NCBI GenBank assembly: GCA_963714145.1
Contig: OY970235.1
Location: 6,820,001 to 6,884,000, forward strand
Direction of reading: 5' to 3'
Source of the DNA: JBBWZH01 sp035544115
GTDB taxonomy: Bacteria; Actinomycetota; Actinomycetes; Mycobacteriales; CADCTP01
DNA length: 64,000 bases
Within the stretch, counting starts at the first letter, position 1; every line of letters starts with the position of its first letter. This document shows positions 27,901-32,619 of the stretch, piece by piece. The notes beneath the pieces were generated by a model, which worked only from the letters and a program-made list of their open reading frames with translations, had not been told where the DNA came from and did no database searches. The translations under genes were made by a program, and so were the position numbers.

Positions 27901-29428
27901 CCAGGATGGCGAGCCGGGACAGCCGGGTCCGCGGCGCGGCCGTCAGGCCGTCCAGCAGGCGCAGGAAGTGGGTCGAGATCCGCTCCACCGTCGCCGGGTC
28001 GAACAGCGCGGTGGCGTACTCCAGCTGAGCGTTCAGCGCGCCGTCGGCGCCGTCCTCGACCTGCAGCGTGAGGTCGAACTTCGCGGTGCGCCAGGGCGGG
28101 TCCAGCGGCTCGACCCGGACGCCAGGCAGCTCGAAGTCGGCGGTGCGGGTCTCGTGCATGGTGAACGCGACCTGGAACAGCGGCGTGCGGGACATGTCCC
28201 GGTCCGGCTGCAGCTCGTCCACCAGCCGGGCGAACGGCACCTGCTGGTGGTCGAACGCGTCCAGCACGGTGCGGTGGGTGGCGGCCAGCAGGTCCGCGCC
28301 GGACGGATCACCGTTCCAGGTGGACCGCATCACCAGGCTGTTGATGCCATAGCCGATCAGGTTGCGCAGCTCGGGCCGGGCCCGGCCGGAGACGACGGTG
28401 CCGACGGCGATGTCGGTGCTGCCGGTGTAGCGGGCCAGCAGCGCCTGGAACGCGGTCAGCAGCACCACGAACACGGTCACGTCGTGCTTGCTGGCCACTG
28501 CGCGCACCCGTTCGGCCAGCCCGGGCGGGAACCGGAACGGGACGGTGGCGCCCTGCCCGTCCCGGATCGCCGGCCGCGGCCGGTCGGTCGGCAGCTCGGT
28601 CGGGGCCAGGTCGGCCAACTGCCGGCGCCAGTAGTCGAGCTGCCTGTCCAGGGCCGGGCCGGCCAGCTGCTGCCGCTGCCAGGCGGCGTAGTCGGCGTAC
28701 TGCACCGGCAGCGGCGGCAGCGGGGGCTGATCGGCACCGGTGAGCCCACGGTAGAGGGCACTCAGTTCGGCCACGAACACCCGGGCCGACCAGGCGTCGC
28801 AGGCGATGTGGTGGAACACCACGACCAGCACGTGGTCGTCGTCGGCCAGCCGCAGCAGCCGGGCCCGCACCGGCCATTCCCGGGCCAGGTCGAACGGCAT
28901 GGTCGCGGCCGCCTCGACCTGCTCGGCCAGCCGGCCCTCGACCTGTTCGGCCGCCCCGGCTGTCCCGGCCGCCCCGGAGGCCAGGTCCAGCACCGGCAGC
29001 TCGGCCGGAGCCGGCTCGTCGATCAACTGCACCGGCTCACCGCCGGCGCCCAACTCGTACCGGGTGCGCAGGATCTCGTGCCGGTGCAGCATCCGCTCCC
29101 AGGCCGCCCGCAGCGCCGCCCGGTCCAGCGGGCCGCGCAGCCGCAGCGCCAGCGGCACCAGGTACTCCGGGCTGTCCGGGGCCAGCCGGTTGAGGAACCA
29201 CATCTGCTGCTGGCCGGACGAGAGCGCCAGCGGGCCGGACCGGTCGGCCCGGCCGATGGCCGACCGCCGGCCACCGCGGTGCCCGGCGAGCCGTTGCCGC
29301 AGCAACTCCGCCCGCACCGCCGCCGCGTCGCCCACCGCCGGGCCGCCCACCGCCGGGCCACCCGCATCCGGATGGTGGCGCGAGCCGGCCGGCGCCGCCG
29401 GATCCCGCTCGAGTTCTCCCGTGGTCAT
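8858..29428 (-). CDS. Nonribosomal peptide synthetase 2: six C-A-T modules plus C-terminal beta-lactamase-fold domain
   Basis: A giant NRPS of 6856 aa that adds residues 3 to 8 of the predicted octapeptide. Domain order is C-A-T, then five repeats of C*-A-T, an Ala/Pro/Glu/Ser-rich linker and a serine-hydrolase domain. The first C domain has FHHIACDAW. The five others belong to a second C type with one His only. All six carrier domains have the phosphopantetheine Ser (GGDSIRA five times, GGHSILV in the last). A-domain cores (YTSGSTG, GELYxGG-type, YRTGDL or YRSGDL, NGKLDR) are complete in all six. No epimerization or ordinary thioesterase domain is seen. The ATG at 29428 overlaps the NRPS 1 stop by 4 bp (ATGA); the frame is open far upstream, but that part is antisense-free shadow of NRPS 1. 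Modules are listed separately. Confidence 0.96.
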   Translation of the reverse strand: MTTGELERDPAAPAGSRHHPDAGGPAVGGPAVGDAAAVRAELLRQRLAGHRGGRRSAIGRADRSGPLALSSGQQQMWFLNRLAPDSPEYLVPLALRLRGPLDRAALRAAWERMLHRHEILRTRYELGAGGEPVQLIDEPAPAELPVLDLASGAAGTAGAAEQVEGRLAEQVEAAATMPFDLAREWPVRARLLRLADDDHVLVVVFHHIACDAWSARVFVAELSALYRGLTGADQPPLPPLPVQYADYAAWQRQQLAGPALDRQLDYWRRQLADLAPTELPTDRPRPAIRDGQGATVPFRFPPGLAERVRAVASKHDVTVFVVLLTAFQALLARYTGSTDIAVGTVVSGRARPELRNLIGYGINSLVMRSTWNGDPSGADLLAATHRTVLDAFDHQQVPFARLVDELQPDRDMSRTPLFQVAFTMHETRTADFELPGVRVEPLDPPWRTAKFDLTLQVEDGADGALNAQLEYATALFDPATVERISTHFLRLLDGLTAAPRTRLSRLAILDAAELAAATAPAAPAEPVAGTIHGLFERWVAEAPTAAAVTGADQELSYLDLNARANRVAHYLRGLGIGPEDLVGVCLDRGTDLVAVLLGVLKSGAAYLPLDPAQPADRLAFMLADSAAAAVLTSSSNVDRLAGYAGPVLAVDADTAVLAGCPATDPAPVGDPANLAYVIYTSGSTGRPKGVGVTHANVLRLFARTDAEFGFGPADVWTLFHSYAFDFSVWELFGALLYGGRLVVVPSTVARAPEDFLDLLVEHQVTVLNQTPSAFRGLVAAAAAGDPRLDRLALRVVVFGGEQLAVAELAPWAARLGLDRPAMVNMYGITETTVHVTYHQVTAADVAAGGSPVGGPIRDLAVYLLDRYGNPVPPGVAGEVYVGGPGVARGYLGRAELTARRFVPDPFGVPGSRLYRSGDLARRLPGGGLEFLGRADDQVKIRGYRIELGEVTAALAGLPGVRAAVVLADEPRPGQRRLLGYYVPASGVDGPDPAGLDPAGLRAALARALPDYMVPAHLVPLAELPLNQNGKLDRPALPVPEQAAPPAGDGVPPRTPTEERVAAIWQQVLGVERLSVTASFFDLGGDSIRAVSLVGELRAAGFDVSVRDVFAHRTVAALCELLTGRPAPARVEPGVAPFALLSDVDRDRLPAGVLDAYPLSQVQVGMLVEMLAGDGRNSYHNVTTFRIPDPEPFSLPALRAATRLVTERHEVLRTSVSLDGYSVPLQLVHADAEIPLSISDLTGLDRAGQERELRALIRAERAALFDLAAPPLLRIGVHLADGAWWLSITECHVILEGWSYHSLLMELLDCYRRVRAGEQVTPAPAGGVRFADFIAGELESLGSAEDRGYWRGVVDGYGRFALPAGWGGDRSEPAQPYLLRVPYGDLESQLRALATKAHASLKSVLLAAHLKVLSQLTDEPSFYSGLVCDARPEALGADTVYGMYLNTVPFPLTGTAGTWRELVTEVFAREVQLWPHRRYPLPAIQREFGDGRRLIDVYFNYQDFHQVDTELVDYRASIDESPNEFALHVGTLGGHLGFSTNTHALSRANTERLAAMHRAVLEAMASDLDGDATRTFLPAGEAELLRGWANPAGPAVRRCLPEAFETRVLAAPDTVALVAGAVTLTYAELNARANRIAHHLRGLGVRPDDLVGVCLVRDADLVPVLLGVLKSGAAYLPLDPAQPAERLAFMLADGAAPVLITSSAQAARVAGDFTGALVVLDRDADRAALAGQPADDPVPAGGPENLAYVIYTSGSTGRPKGVGVTHANVLRLLATGQRHYDFGPADVWPLFHSYAFDVSVWELFGSLLHGGRLIVVPAPVTRSPEDFLDLLVEHQVTVLNQTPSAFRGLVAAAAAGDPRLDRLALRAVVFAGERLDVGDLAPWVARFGLDRPALLNMYGITETTVHTTFHRLTGADLAPGAPNPVGHPLGDLSVHLLDRRGHLVPIGVPGEIHVGGPGVARGYLGRAELTAQRFVPDPFGVPGSRLYRSGDLARRLPDGGLEFLGRADDQVKIRGYRIELGEISAALSAQPSIRDAAVVVRPDGAGQPELVAYLVPVDGVAPAPAELRAALARTLPEYMVPVVFVPIGALPLTVNGKLDRRALPAPDRAAQRAEREFVPPRTPVEERVAAIWRQALGLDTVGVTDGFFDLGGDSIRAVSLVGALRTAGFDLSVRDVFERGTVAGLAELLTGRVAPAATPTVAPFALLSDVDRGWLPADAVDAYPLSQVQLGMLIEMLADTGRNNYHNVTSFLVRDDHPVALPALRRAAALLADRHETLRTSMHLDGFTVPVQIVHAHAEIPLGSADLRGLDGPGQDRALREFVAAERARPFELGTAPMLRLFVHLYSDGAFRLTFTQSHAITEGWSYHSLLMELLDCYRSIRDGAEPVLPELPAVRYADFIAAELDALESTSDVRYWQQLVDRNARFTLPAWGERPDRPSRPSRARVPLHDLEPGLRALATRAKASLKSVLLAAHLKVLSQLTSEPSFYSGLVCDARPEMAGAERVPGMYLNTLPFAIDRSARTWRELVTQVFAGEVALWPHRRFPLPAVQRLAGGRHLLDVIFTYLDFHHVDTDAVGVDETVSDAPTEFGLSVTTMGGYLGLSTSTHVLSQAGVERLAGMYRAVLTAMASDVDGDAGLTFLPAGEQERVTSAWATRPGVAATDVPARIAAQIAATPDAVAVQSGDATLTYAGLDARANQVAHRLRALGAGPEGLVAVLLDRGPELLPSLLGAWRAGAAYLPLDPSWPAERLARVLADAGVTVALTAAPYAELLPAGVRAVDPAALSDEPTAPLAVAPDPDRLAYVIYTSGSTGTPKGVGVSHGGLATYLDWAVDRFLGAPGGAVVFSSVAFDMAVTALFGPLLVGDRVCLIPASVDLADLGAALSAAGPFGFVKVTPSHLEVLAAQLDEAQLAALAPIYVIGGEAFAPATANRWLGILGPGRLVNEYGPTEATVATTAYTVDGVQAGEVVPVGVPLPGSAQYVLDARLEPVPVGVVGELYLGGAQLARGYLDAPALTAARFGPDPYGPPGGRLYRTGDLARWRPDGTVEFLGRADDQVKIRGHRIEPGEAAAVLASHPGIREAAVLADGPAGDLRLVAYCVPAGGELPADLAEHCARVLPDYLVPTVYLGIDQLPLTANGKLDRRALPAPDTAAMPAGPAPVAPRSPLEQRVAAIWRQVLGVEQVSVTASFFELGGDSIRAVSLVGALRAAGYDLGVRDVFERGTVADLAELLAGRTAPAEVAAPVPPFALLSTVDRERLPAGVLDAYPLSQVQVGMLVEMLADPGGRPHSYHNVNSFPIRDDRPFSPAALRQAAALLADRHEVLRTSMRLDGFSVPLQLVHATAEIPVEVLDLRGLPVGRQESAVAELMDREQAALFDLARPPLLRLAAVVQTDQVWRLAFTVCHAVTDGWSHNSLLMELLACYRSIRDGAEPALPALPAARYADYIGAELAALESTVDSSYWQDVVDRHARFALPDGWGGDQPGSYRAGVPLHDLEPGLRALATRAKASLKSVLLAAHFKVLGQLTPEPSFLTGVVSDSRPEVAGAERMYGMYLNTLPFPAERAAGTWTQLVERVFAREVELWQHRRFPLPTIQRLAGTGRLLDVLFTFQDFHQLDTDAVDVEASQSSSANEFALSITTVPGHLVLRVDLARIGRPAADRLVAMYRAVLAAMASDVDGDATGTFLPAAELTDVTSAWAMGATAAAALGTLAQFEAQAVATPGATAVTSGGVRLSYAELDARANQIAHQLIGAGVGAEDLVGVLLDRTADLLPSLLGSWKAGAGYVPLDPSWPTDRIAAVLVDAGAAALITSAAAAGRLSGGYTGPVLAVDLDREPQPTTSPGIQPDAGQVAYVIYTSGSTGTPKGVAVSQQALSAYLGWATGRFLGAPGGSVVFSSVAFDMAVTALFAPLLVGERVCLVPGAVDLADLGAALAAAGPFGFLKLTPSHLEVLAAQLDESQLDRLAAVYVIGGEAFHPAVANRWLATLGPGRLVNEYGPTEATVATTAYTVDGVQAGEVVPVGVPAPGSTQYVLDGQLGPVPVGVVGELYLGGAQLARGYLNAPALTAARFVPDPYGPAGARLYRTGDLARWRPDGAVEFLGRADDQVKIRGHRVEPGEIVAALGGLPAVREAAVIAHEAAGQVELVGYVVPADGRPVEPAELRAALARSLPEYLVPTVYLEIERLPLTANGKLDRRALPLPDQASRADRAGPVAPRTAEEARVAEIWQHALGLPEVSVTASFFDLGGDSIRAVALVGQLRAAGFEVAVRDVFAHRTIAALCAALTGQPVPDEATVRPFALLSTVDQERLPAGVVDAYPLSQVQVGMLVEMLAGAGDRPRSYHNVSAVPIRDEPFSLPALRAAAALLAGRHEILRTSVRLDGFSVPLQLVHATAEIPVELVDLRTLPDSRHEQAVRELIAGEETRLFDLDQPPLLRLTVQLLSDDDWVLTFTQAHAILDGWSSNALMLELLDCYRSIRDGQPPVREAVPAVRYADFIAAETAALQSTADTAYWQELLGRHGRFALPAGWGDRPGQPAETFAVPVPYADLADGLRELARTSGTSVKSVLLAAHLKVLSQLTDEPSFLTGLVTHGRPELAGAERVPGMYLNTVPFAADRTARTWRELARQVFDREVGMWPHRRFPLPAIQRLAGDGQRLDVYFTYLDFGSLDGDGDGDAAAADRSLGSARTEFGLAVTSLPGRLVLRADSGQLSRANAERMAGMYRAVLAAMASDVDGDATGTFLPAGERERLLGDRDGTAAQPVTRCLHEVFEAQAAATPDAVATIAGATTLTYRELNARANQVAHHLRNLGVQPEDLVGVCLDRTADLVPTLLGVLKSGAAYLPLDPGQPAERLGFMLADAAAAVVLTTSSQVDKLAPVHAGPMLAVDTDRALLAAQDGGNLPNVSSPANLAYVIYTSGSTGRPKGVGVTHANVLRLLTTAQEHYAFDETDVWPLFHSYAFDVSVWELFGALLNGGRLVVVPGPVTRSPEDFLDLLVEHEVTVLNQTPSAFRGLIAAAGGNDPRIGRLALRVVVFAGERLELADLAPWVARLGLARVALVNMYGITETTVHTTYQRLQKRNFEPGAGNPIGRPLNDLRVHLLDQRGHLVPVGVVGEIHVGGPGVARGYLGRPELTAQRFVPDPYGAAGSRLYRSGDLARRLPDGSLEFLGRADDQVKIRGYRVELGEITATLAGHPAIRSAVVIADEPAAGDKRLVAYCVPAGPDPLADPDSLAGSGSPARAGSLAGLGSLAGSDSPAAVELPPPAELAAYCAERLPEYMVPAAFVPLDRLPLTANGKLDRRALPAPDRAALPAGRRYLPPRTPIEDRIAAIWQDVLGLDQVGVEDGFFDLGGDSIRAVTLAGALRAAGIEVSVYDILTHRTVAGLARLAAEHAGTAEPERTVAPFELLSTVDRERLPAGLADAYPLSQVQTGMLVEMMAGGSQPKYHIVTSLRLSDQQPFELPALRAALNLVTERHEVLRTSVDLSGYSVPMQLVHATAEIPIDAVDLRAMAPAEQDRAITTYVEQQQGSLFDLATAPLLRLAVHRCGDTSWQFTTTQCHVILEGWSYHSLLLELLDCYRSIRDGRQPARPLAPVTRYADFVAAELAALASTSDREYWRGVVEDAPTLTLPAGWAGDLSQPRDGYRLGVDYADLTDQLRLLATRAGASIKSVLLAAHLKVLSQLTPDRSFRSGLVSHGRPEVADADRVYGMYLNTLPFRYDRGAGTWRELVRQVHAQETALWPHRRFPAPEIQREFGAGRRLIEIYFSFQDFQQFETDAVEVTGQLGDSANEFPFSVAALPGRLSLRTDTHALNRSDAERLAAMYRAVLAAMASDVDGDATASFLPPGERELLVTSWNGTATPTPAGTTLDLFEAQAARSPDATAAECGSDRRSYAELDQRANQIGQHLRGLGVGPEDLVAVLLDRGPELLAALLGAWKAGAAYLPIDPSWPAQRVARIIADAGVGVVLTEPGYADRFPAGGPPIVHPADTRTGPTGPVNVRSDVDQLAYVIYTSGSTGAPKGVQVPHRGLANHLAWARRQLAGRGTGGGAVFSSVAFDLVVPNLWAPLLCGQRVWFLPPDADLAQLGRHLLGAGPFSFLKLTPGHLEVLTSEVDPARMAELAEVIVVAGEPLPSRLAERWRGRLGSGRLINEYGPTEASVGTCVQPVDQPVGTDIVPIGAPLPNMTMYVLDGAGQPVPVGVTGELYAGGAGVARGYLGAPAATAAKFVPDPYGPPGARLYRTGDLARWRPEGTVEFVGRIDDQVKIRGYRIELGEVAAAVTDHPAVRDAVVVAAGPAGQARLIAYCVPAGGELPDLTGHCAARLPDYMVPSRFVPLPALPLTANGKLDRRALPDPDGADPHGAAREHIAAHTPTERALAEIWARVLNLPRVSVSDDFFQLGGHSILVIQVIAAAQQAGVPVSLWMLYEHPTIAGLAAAVDAATPPAPPPAEPPRSAASAEPPRPAQPAEPARSVEPARSVEPAHSAEPAEPARSAGPAGPAAGSRKSTVDGSAAAQLLATMAEQHVPGASVAIIRGGELVSMQGYGVRQAGGTDPVTPETLFQAGSISKHVTTLAVLRLAGAGDLDLDEDIHHYLTSWHVPSGPIPAGPGSSGITIRHLLGHRSGLTPVASPTEGDLLDLLHGRPPVGTPPVTGDVAPGAAFRKANVHFSVLEQLLQELTGSPFPELARELVLEPLGMSGSSFDQRFPRTSGRPVALGHDGAGTVLPGGWKPRVERAAAGLWTTAPDLARVAIEIRSAYLGRQPTLLDPALARLMLTADPTSMYGLGTVVDGTGAGLEYGHAGEPTGYRALTMSRLADGLGIVVLTNGEAGKQVLTQIVNAVRAAAPSTRDSQE
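9906..13225 (-). other. NRPS 2 module 8 (C*-A-T plus low-complexity linker), same pocket as module 2
   Basis: Boundaries are approximate. The C* motif is CHVILEGW (about 12725-12750), the same as module 4. The pocket D-L-P-K-V-A-E-V-G-K matches module 2 of NRPS 1 and keeps the Asn-type Lys278/Glu322 pair, with Pro at 239. The carrier motif is GGHSILV near 10215. It is followed by about 65 residues of Pro/Ala/Glu/Ser repeats, encoded in part by a 21-bp direct repeat at about 9975-10020, which leads into the terminal hydrolase domain. Confidence 0.75.
13226..16545 (-). other. NRPS 2 module 7 (C*-A-T), same pocket as module 4
   Basis: Boundaries are approximate. The C* motif is AHAILDGW (about 16045-16070). 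The pocket D-V-W-N-V-A-M-V-H-K repeats module 4. The A domain carries an extra loop of about 35 residues rich in Ser/Leu/Ala/Gly (near 13630-13770), apparently a tandem DNA expansion inside the C-terminal subdomain. The carrier motif GGDSIRA is near 13370. Confidence 0.75.
16546..19696 (-). other. NRPS 2 module 6 (C*-A-T), same pocket as module 5
   Basis: Boundaries are approximate. The C* motif is CHAVTDGW (about 19190-19215), with the second His and the Asp kept. The pocket D-M-T-K-V-G-E-V-A-K is the same as in module 5. The two A domains are also nearly identical around it, which suggests a module duplication and two identical neighbouring residues in the peptide. The carrier Ser is near 16686. 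Confidence 0.75.
19697..22833 (-). other. NRPS 2 module 5 (C*-A-T), Asn-like pocket
   Basis: Boundaries are approximate. The active-site motif of C* is SHAITEGW (about 22335-22360). The pocket D-M-T-K-V-G-E-V-A-K keeps the Lys278/Glu322 pair typical of Asn-activating domains (D-L-T-K-L-G-E-V-G-K) but has Met236 and Ala331. A residue with a terminal carboxamide or ureido group would fit. It is identical in code to module 6. Confidence 0.75.
22834..26030 (-). other. NRPS 2 module 4 (C*-A-T), Thr-related pocket, substrate uncertain
   Basis: Boundaries are approximate. The C* domain opens with PFALLSDVDRDRLPAG and DAYPLSQVQVGML. Its active-site motif is CHVILEGW (about 25540-25562), so the first His is Cys and the Asp is Glu. 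The pocket is D-V-W-N-V-A-M-V-H-K, identical to module 7. It resembles the Thr code with F236V and G301A. Thr, Ser or a small diamino acid such as Dap are possible, and I cannot decide between them. Confidence 0.75.
26031..29428 (-). other. NRPS 2 module 3 (C-A-T), predicted to load Thr
   Basis: Boundaries are approximate. The C domain is of the ordinary type and keeps HHxxxD, but the following Gly is Ala (HHIACDAW, about 28790-28817). The A-domain pocket read by alignment to GrsA is D-F-W-N-V-G-M-V-H-K, which differs from the classical Thr code at one conservative position. The carrier Ser lies near 26172. Thr could supply a hydroxyl for ring closure, but nothing in the sequence proves cyclization. 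The C domain must accept the peptide from NRPS 1. Confidence 0.85.
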
Positions 29429-32400
29429 GCTCGTTCCCCCTGGCTGCAGAGCACTTCGGCGTCGGTCAGTGCGTCGATCTCGTCCTGGATCAGGGCCGTC
29501 ACGGCGTCGGCCAGTTCGGCCACGGTGGTCCGTTCGAACACGGTCCGGACCGGGACGTCGATCTCGAACTCGTCCACCAACCGCGCGGTCAGGTGGATGG
29601 CGAGGATCGAGTTGCCGCCGGCCTGGAAGAAGTTGTCGTGCACGCTGAGGCCGTCCGCGCCGAGCAGGTCGGCCCAGATCACGGCGATCCGCTGCTCGAC
29701 GACGGTGCGTGGCGCCACCCGATCCGGCCCGGCCGGCCGCGGCTGCGGGTCCGGCAGCGCGGCCCGGTCCAGCTTCCCGTTCGCGGTCAGCGGCAGCTCG
29801 GCCAGCGGGACGAACACCGCCGGCACCAGGTAGCCCGGCAGCCGCCGGGCACAGTGCTCGGCCAGCTCCGTACTGTCCACTGTGGACTCGGCCGGCACGA
29901 CGTAGGCCACCAGCCGGGCGTCGGCCGTTGCCTGGCCGGTGTCGGCGCCGGGCCGGGCCAGCACGACCGCGGCCGCCACCGCCGGGTGCTCGGCCAGCAC
30001 CGCCTCGATCTCGCCGGGTTCGATCCGGTAGCCGCGGATCTTGACCTGGTGGTCGATCCGGCCGGCGAACTCGACCGCGCCGTCGACCCGGCAGCGGGCC
30101 AGGTCGCCGGTGCGGTACAGCCGCGCGCCGGGCGGCCCGAACGGGTCGGGCCCGAACCGGTCGGCGGTGTGCGCCGGCGCGGCGGCGTAGCCGCGGGCGA
30201 CCCCGGTGCCGCCGACGTGCAGCTCGCCGACGACGCCGGGCGGCACCGGCCGCAGCCGGCTGTCCAGCACGTACATGCGCATGCCGGGCAGTGGACGGCC
30301 GATCGGCACCACCTCGCCCGGCCAGGGCGCCTCGATCGGGAACGTGCAGGTGCCCACCGAGGCCTCGGTCGGGCCGTACTCGTTCAGCAGCCGGCCCGGG
30401 CCGAGCAGCTCCAGCCAGCGGTTGGCCAGCCGGGCCGGCAGCGCCTCGCCGGCCACCACGACCCGCGCCGCCAGCCCGGCCGCCGCGCCGGCGCCGAGCT
30501 GCTGGGTCAGCACGTCCAGGTGCCCGGGGGTGAGCTTGAGGAACCGGAACGGCCCGGCCGCCTCGAGCAGCGGGCCCAGCTCGGCCACGCCCGCGCCGGG
30601 CGGCAGGAACCAGACCCGCTGGCCGGTCAGCAGCGGCGCCCACAGGCTCGGCACCACCAGGTCGAACGCCGGCGAGGAGAGCACCGCGGCGCCGTCGCCG
30701 AACCCGGGCCCGGCCAGTTCGCGGACCGCCCAGCCGATGTGGTTGGCCAGCCCACGATGTGAGATCAGGACACCCTTCGGTCGCCCGGTCGAGCCGGACG
30801 TGTAGATCACGTACGCCAGCCCGTCGAGGTCGACCGGCCCGCCCGGCACCGGTCCGCGCGGCTGGGCGGCCAGCGCCGGGTCGTCCGGCCCGACCACGAC
30901 CCCGTCGAACCCGGGCACCGCGGCGCCGAGCAGCACCGCCGCACCGGCATCGGCCAGCTGGTAGGCCACCCGGTCGGCCGGGGCGGCCGGATCGATCGGC
31001 AGGTAGGCGGCGCCGGCCTTCCAGACGCCGAGCAAGCCGGCCATCAGCCGCGATCCCGGCTCGGCCAGCACGCCGACCACCGACTCCGGCCCGACGCCCA
31101 GCTGCCGCAGCCGCCAGCCGATCTGGTTGGCCCGGGCATCCAGCTCGGCATAGGTCAGGCCGGCCGCTCCCGGCCGGCCGGCGGTCGGGTCGGCGATCGC
31201 GATCGCGGCCGGTGTCGCCGCGACCTGCCGCTCGAAGCCGGCCAGCACGGTGCCGGTCACGTCCGGGCCGGCGTTCGATGCCGCGCCCAGCAGCGCGGCC
31301 AGCTCGCCGGGCGGCAGGATGTCCACCGCCGCCAGCGGCACCGCCGGGTCGGCGACGACCGACTCCAGCAGCCGGACCAGGTGCGCCGCGATCCGCTCCA
31401 CTGTGGACGGTTCGAACAGCGTGGTCGCGTACTCCAGGGTGCCGGCCAGGCTGCCGTCCGCGCGCTGCCGGACGAACAGGGTGAGGTCGGTCTTCGCCAC
31501 CTGCCAGACCTGGTGGAACGTGGCCAGGTCGGCGGCGGTCGGGGCGATGCTGCTCAGCCCTTCGTCGTGCAGGTCGAACGCGGCCTGGTAGAGCGGCGTG
31601 CGGGAGAGATCCCGGTCCGGCTGCAGCTCGTCCACCAGCCGCTCGAACGGCAGTTCGGCATGACCCAGCGCCGCGACGGTCGCCGCCCGGACGGCATCCA
31701 GCGCCGCATCGAACCCGCGGTCGGGCGCCAGCCGGCAGCGCAGCACCAGGCTGTTCAGGAAGAAGCCGACCACGCCGGCCACCTCCGGCGCGCTCCGGCC
31801 GGCCACCGGGGTGCCGACCGGGATGTCCCACTGGCCGCTGTGCCGGGCCAGCACCGTGCCGAACGCGGTCAGCAGCGTCATGAACGGTGTCGCGCTGTGC
31901 CGCCGGCCCAGCTCGGTGACCGCCGCGGCCAGCGGCGCCGGCACGGTGAAGCTGACCAGCGCGCCGCGCGAGTCGCGGCGGGCCGGCCGGGGCCGGTCGG
32001 TCGGCAGCGCCAGCGGGCTCAGACCGGCCAGCGCCGACCGCCAGTAGTCCAGCTCCTGCGCCAGGACGGAGTCGGTGAGCCGACCCCGCTGCCAGCTCGC
32101 GTAGTCGGCGTACCGCACCGGCACCGCCGGCAGGTCAGCCGGCCGCCCGCCCGAGAGCGCCGCGCACAGCGCGCGCACCTCGCCCTCCAGCAGCACCGAC
32201 GACCAGCCGTCAGAGGCGATGTGGTGCAACGTGATCAGCAGCACGTGGTCCTCGGCGCTACCCGGGAACCGCGCCAGCAACGCCCGCCAGACCGGCCCGG
32301 CGGCCAGGTCGAACCCGCCGGCGAACTCCTCGCGGAAGAAGCCGGCCAGCTCGGCCCGGTCGGCGCAGTCCACCACCCGCAGCGGCACCGGGCCGGTCGG

Positions 32401-32619
32401 GTCGATCAGCTGGCCCGGCTCGCCACCGGCGTCGGCCAGGTACCGGGTGCGCAGGATCTCGTGCCGGGCCACCAACTCGGCCAGCGCCCGCCGGACGGTC
32501 AGCGGCGTTGTCGCCGCCGGCAGCCGGACGATCAGCGGCGACACCCACTCCGGGCTGCCCGGGTGCATCCGGTCCAGGAACCAGAGCCGGCGCTGCCCGA
32601 ACGAGAGCGGCAGCGGCCC
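29425..32619 (-). other. NRPS 1 module 2 (C-A-T), Asn-like pocket
   Basis: Boundaries are approximate. The C domain is of the canonical type (LHHIASDGWS). The pocket D-L-P-K-V-A-E-V-G-K is related to the Asn code, with Pro239 and Ala301, and is identical to module 8. The terminal carrier domain must dock with NRPS 2. Confidence 0.78.

Noticed and set aside
29429..31831. Upstream open part of the NRPS 2 reading frame
   Set aside because: It overlaps the coding region of NRPS 1 in another frame, contains no domain, and NRPS 2 has a coupled ATG at 29428.
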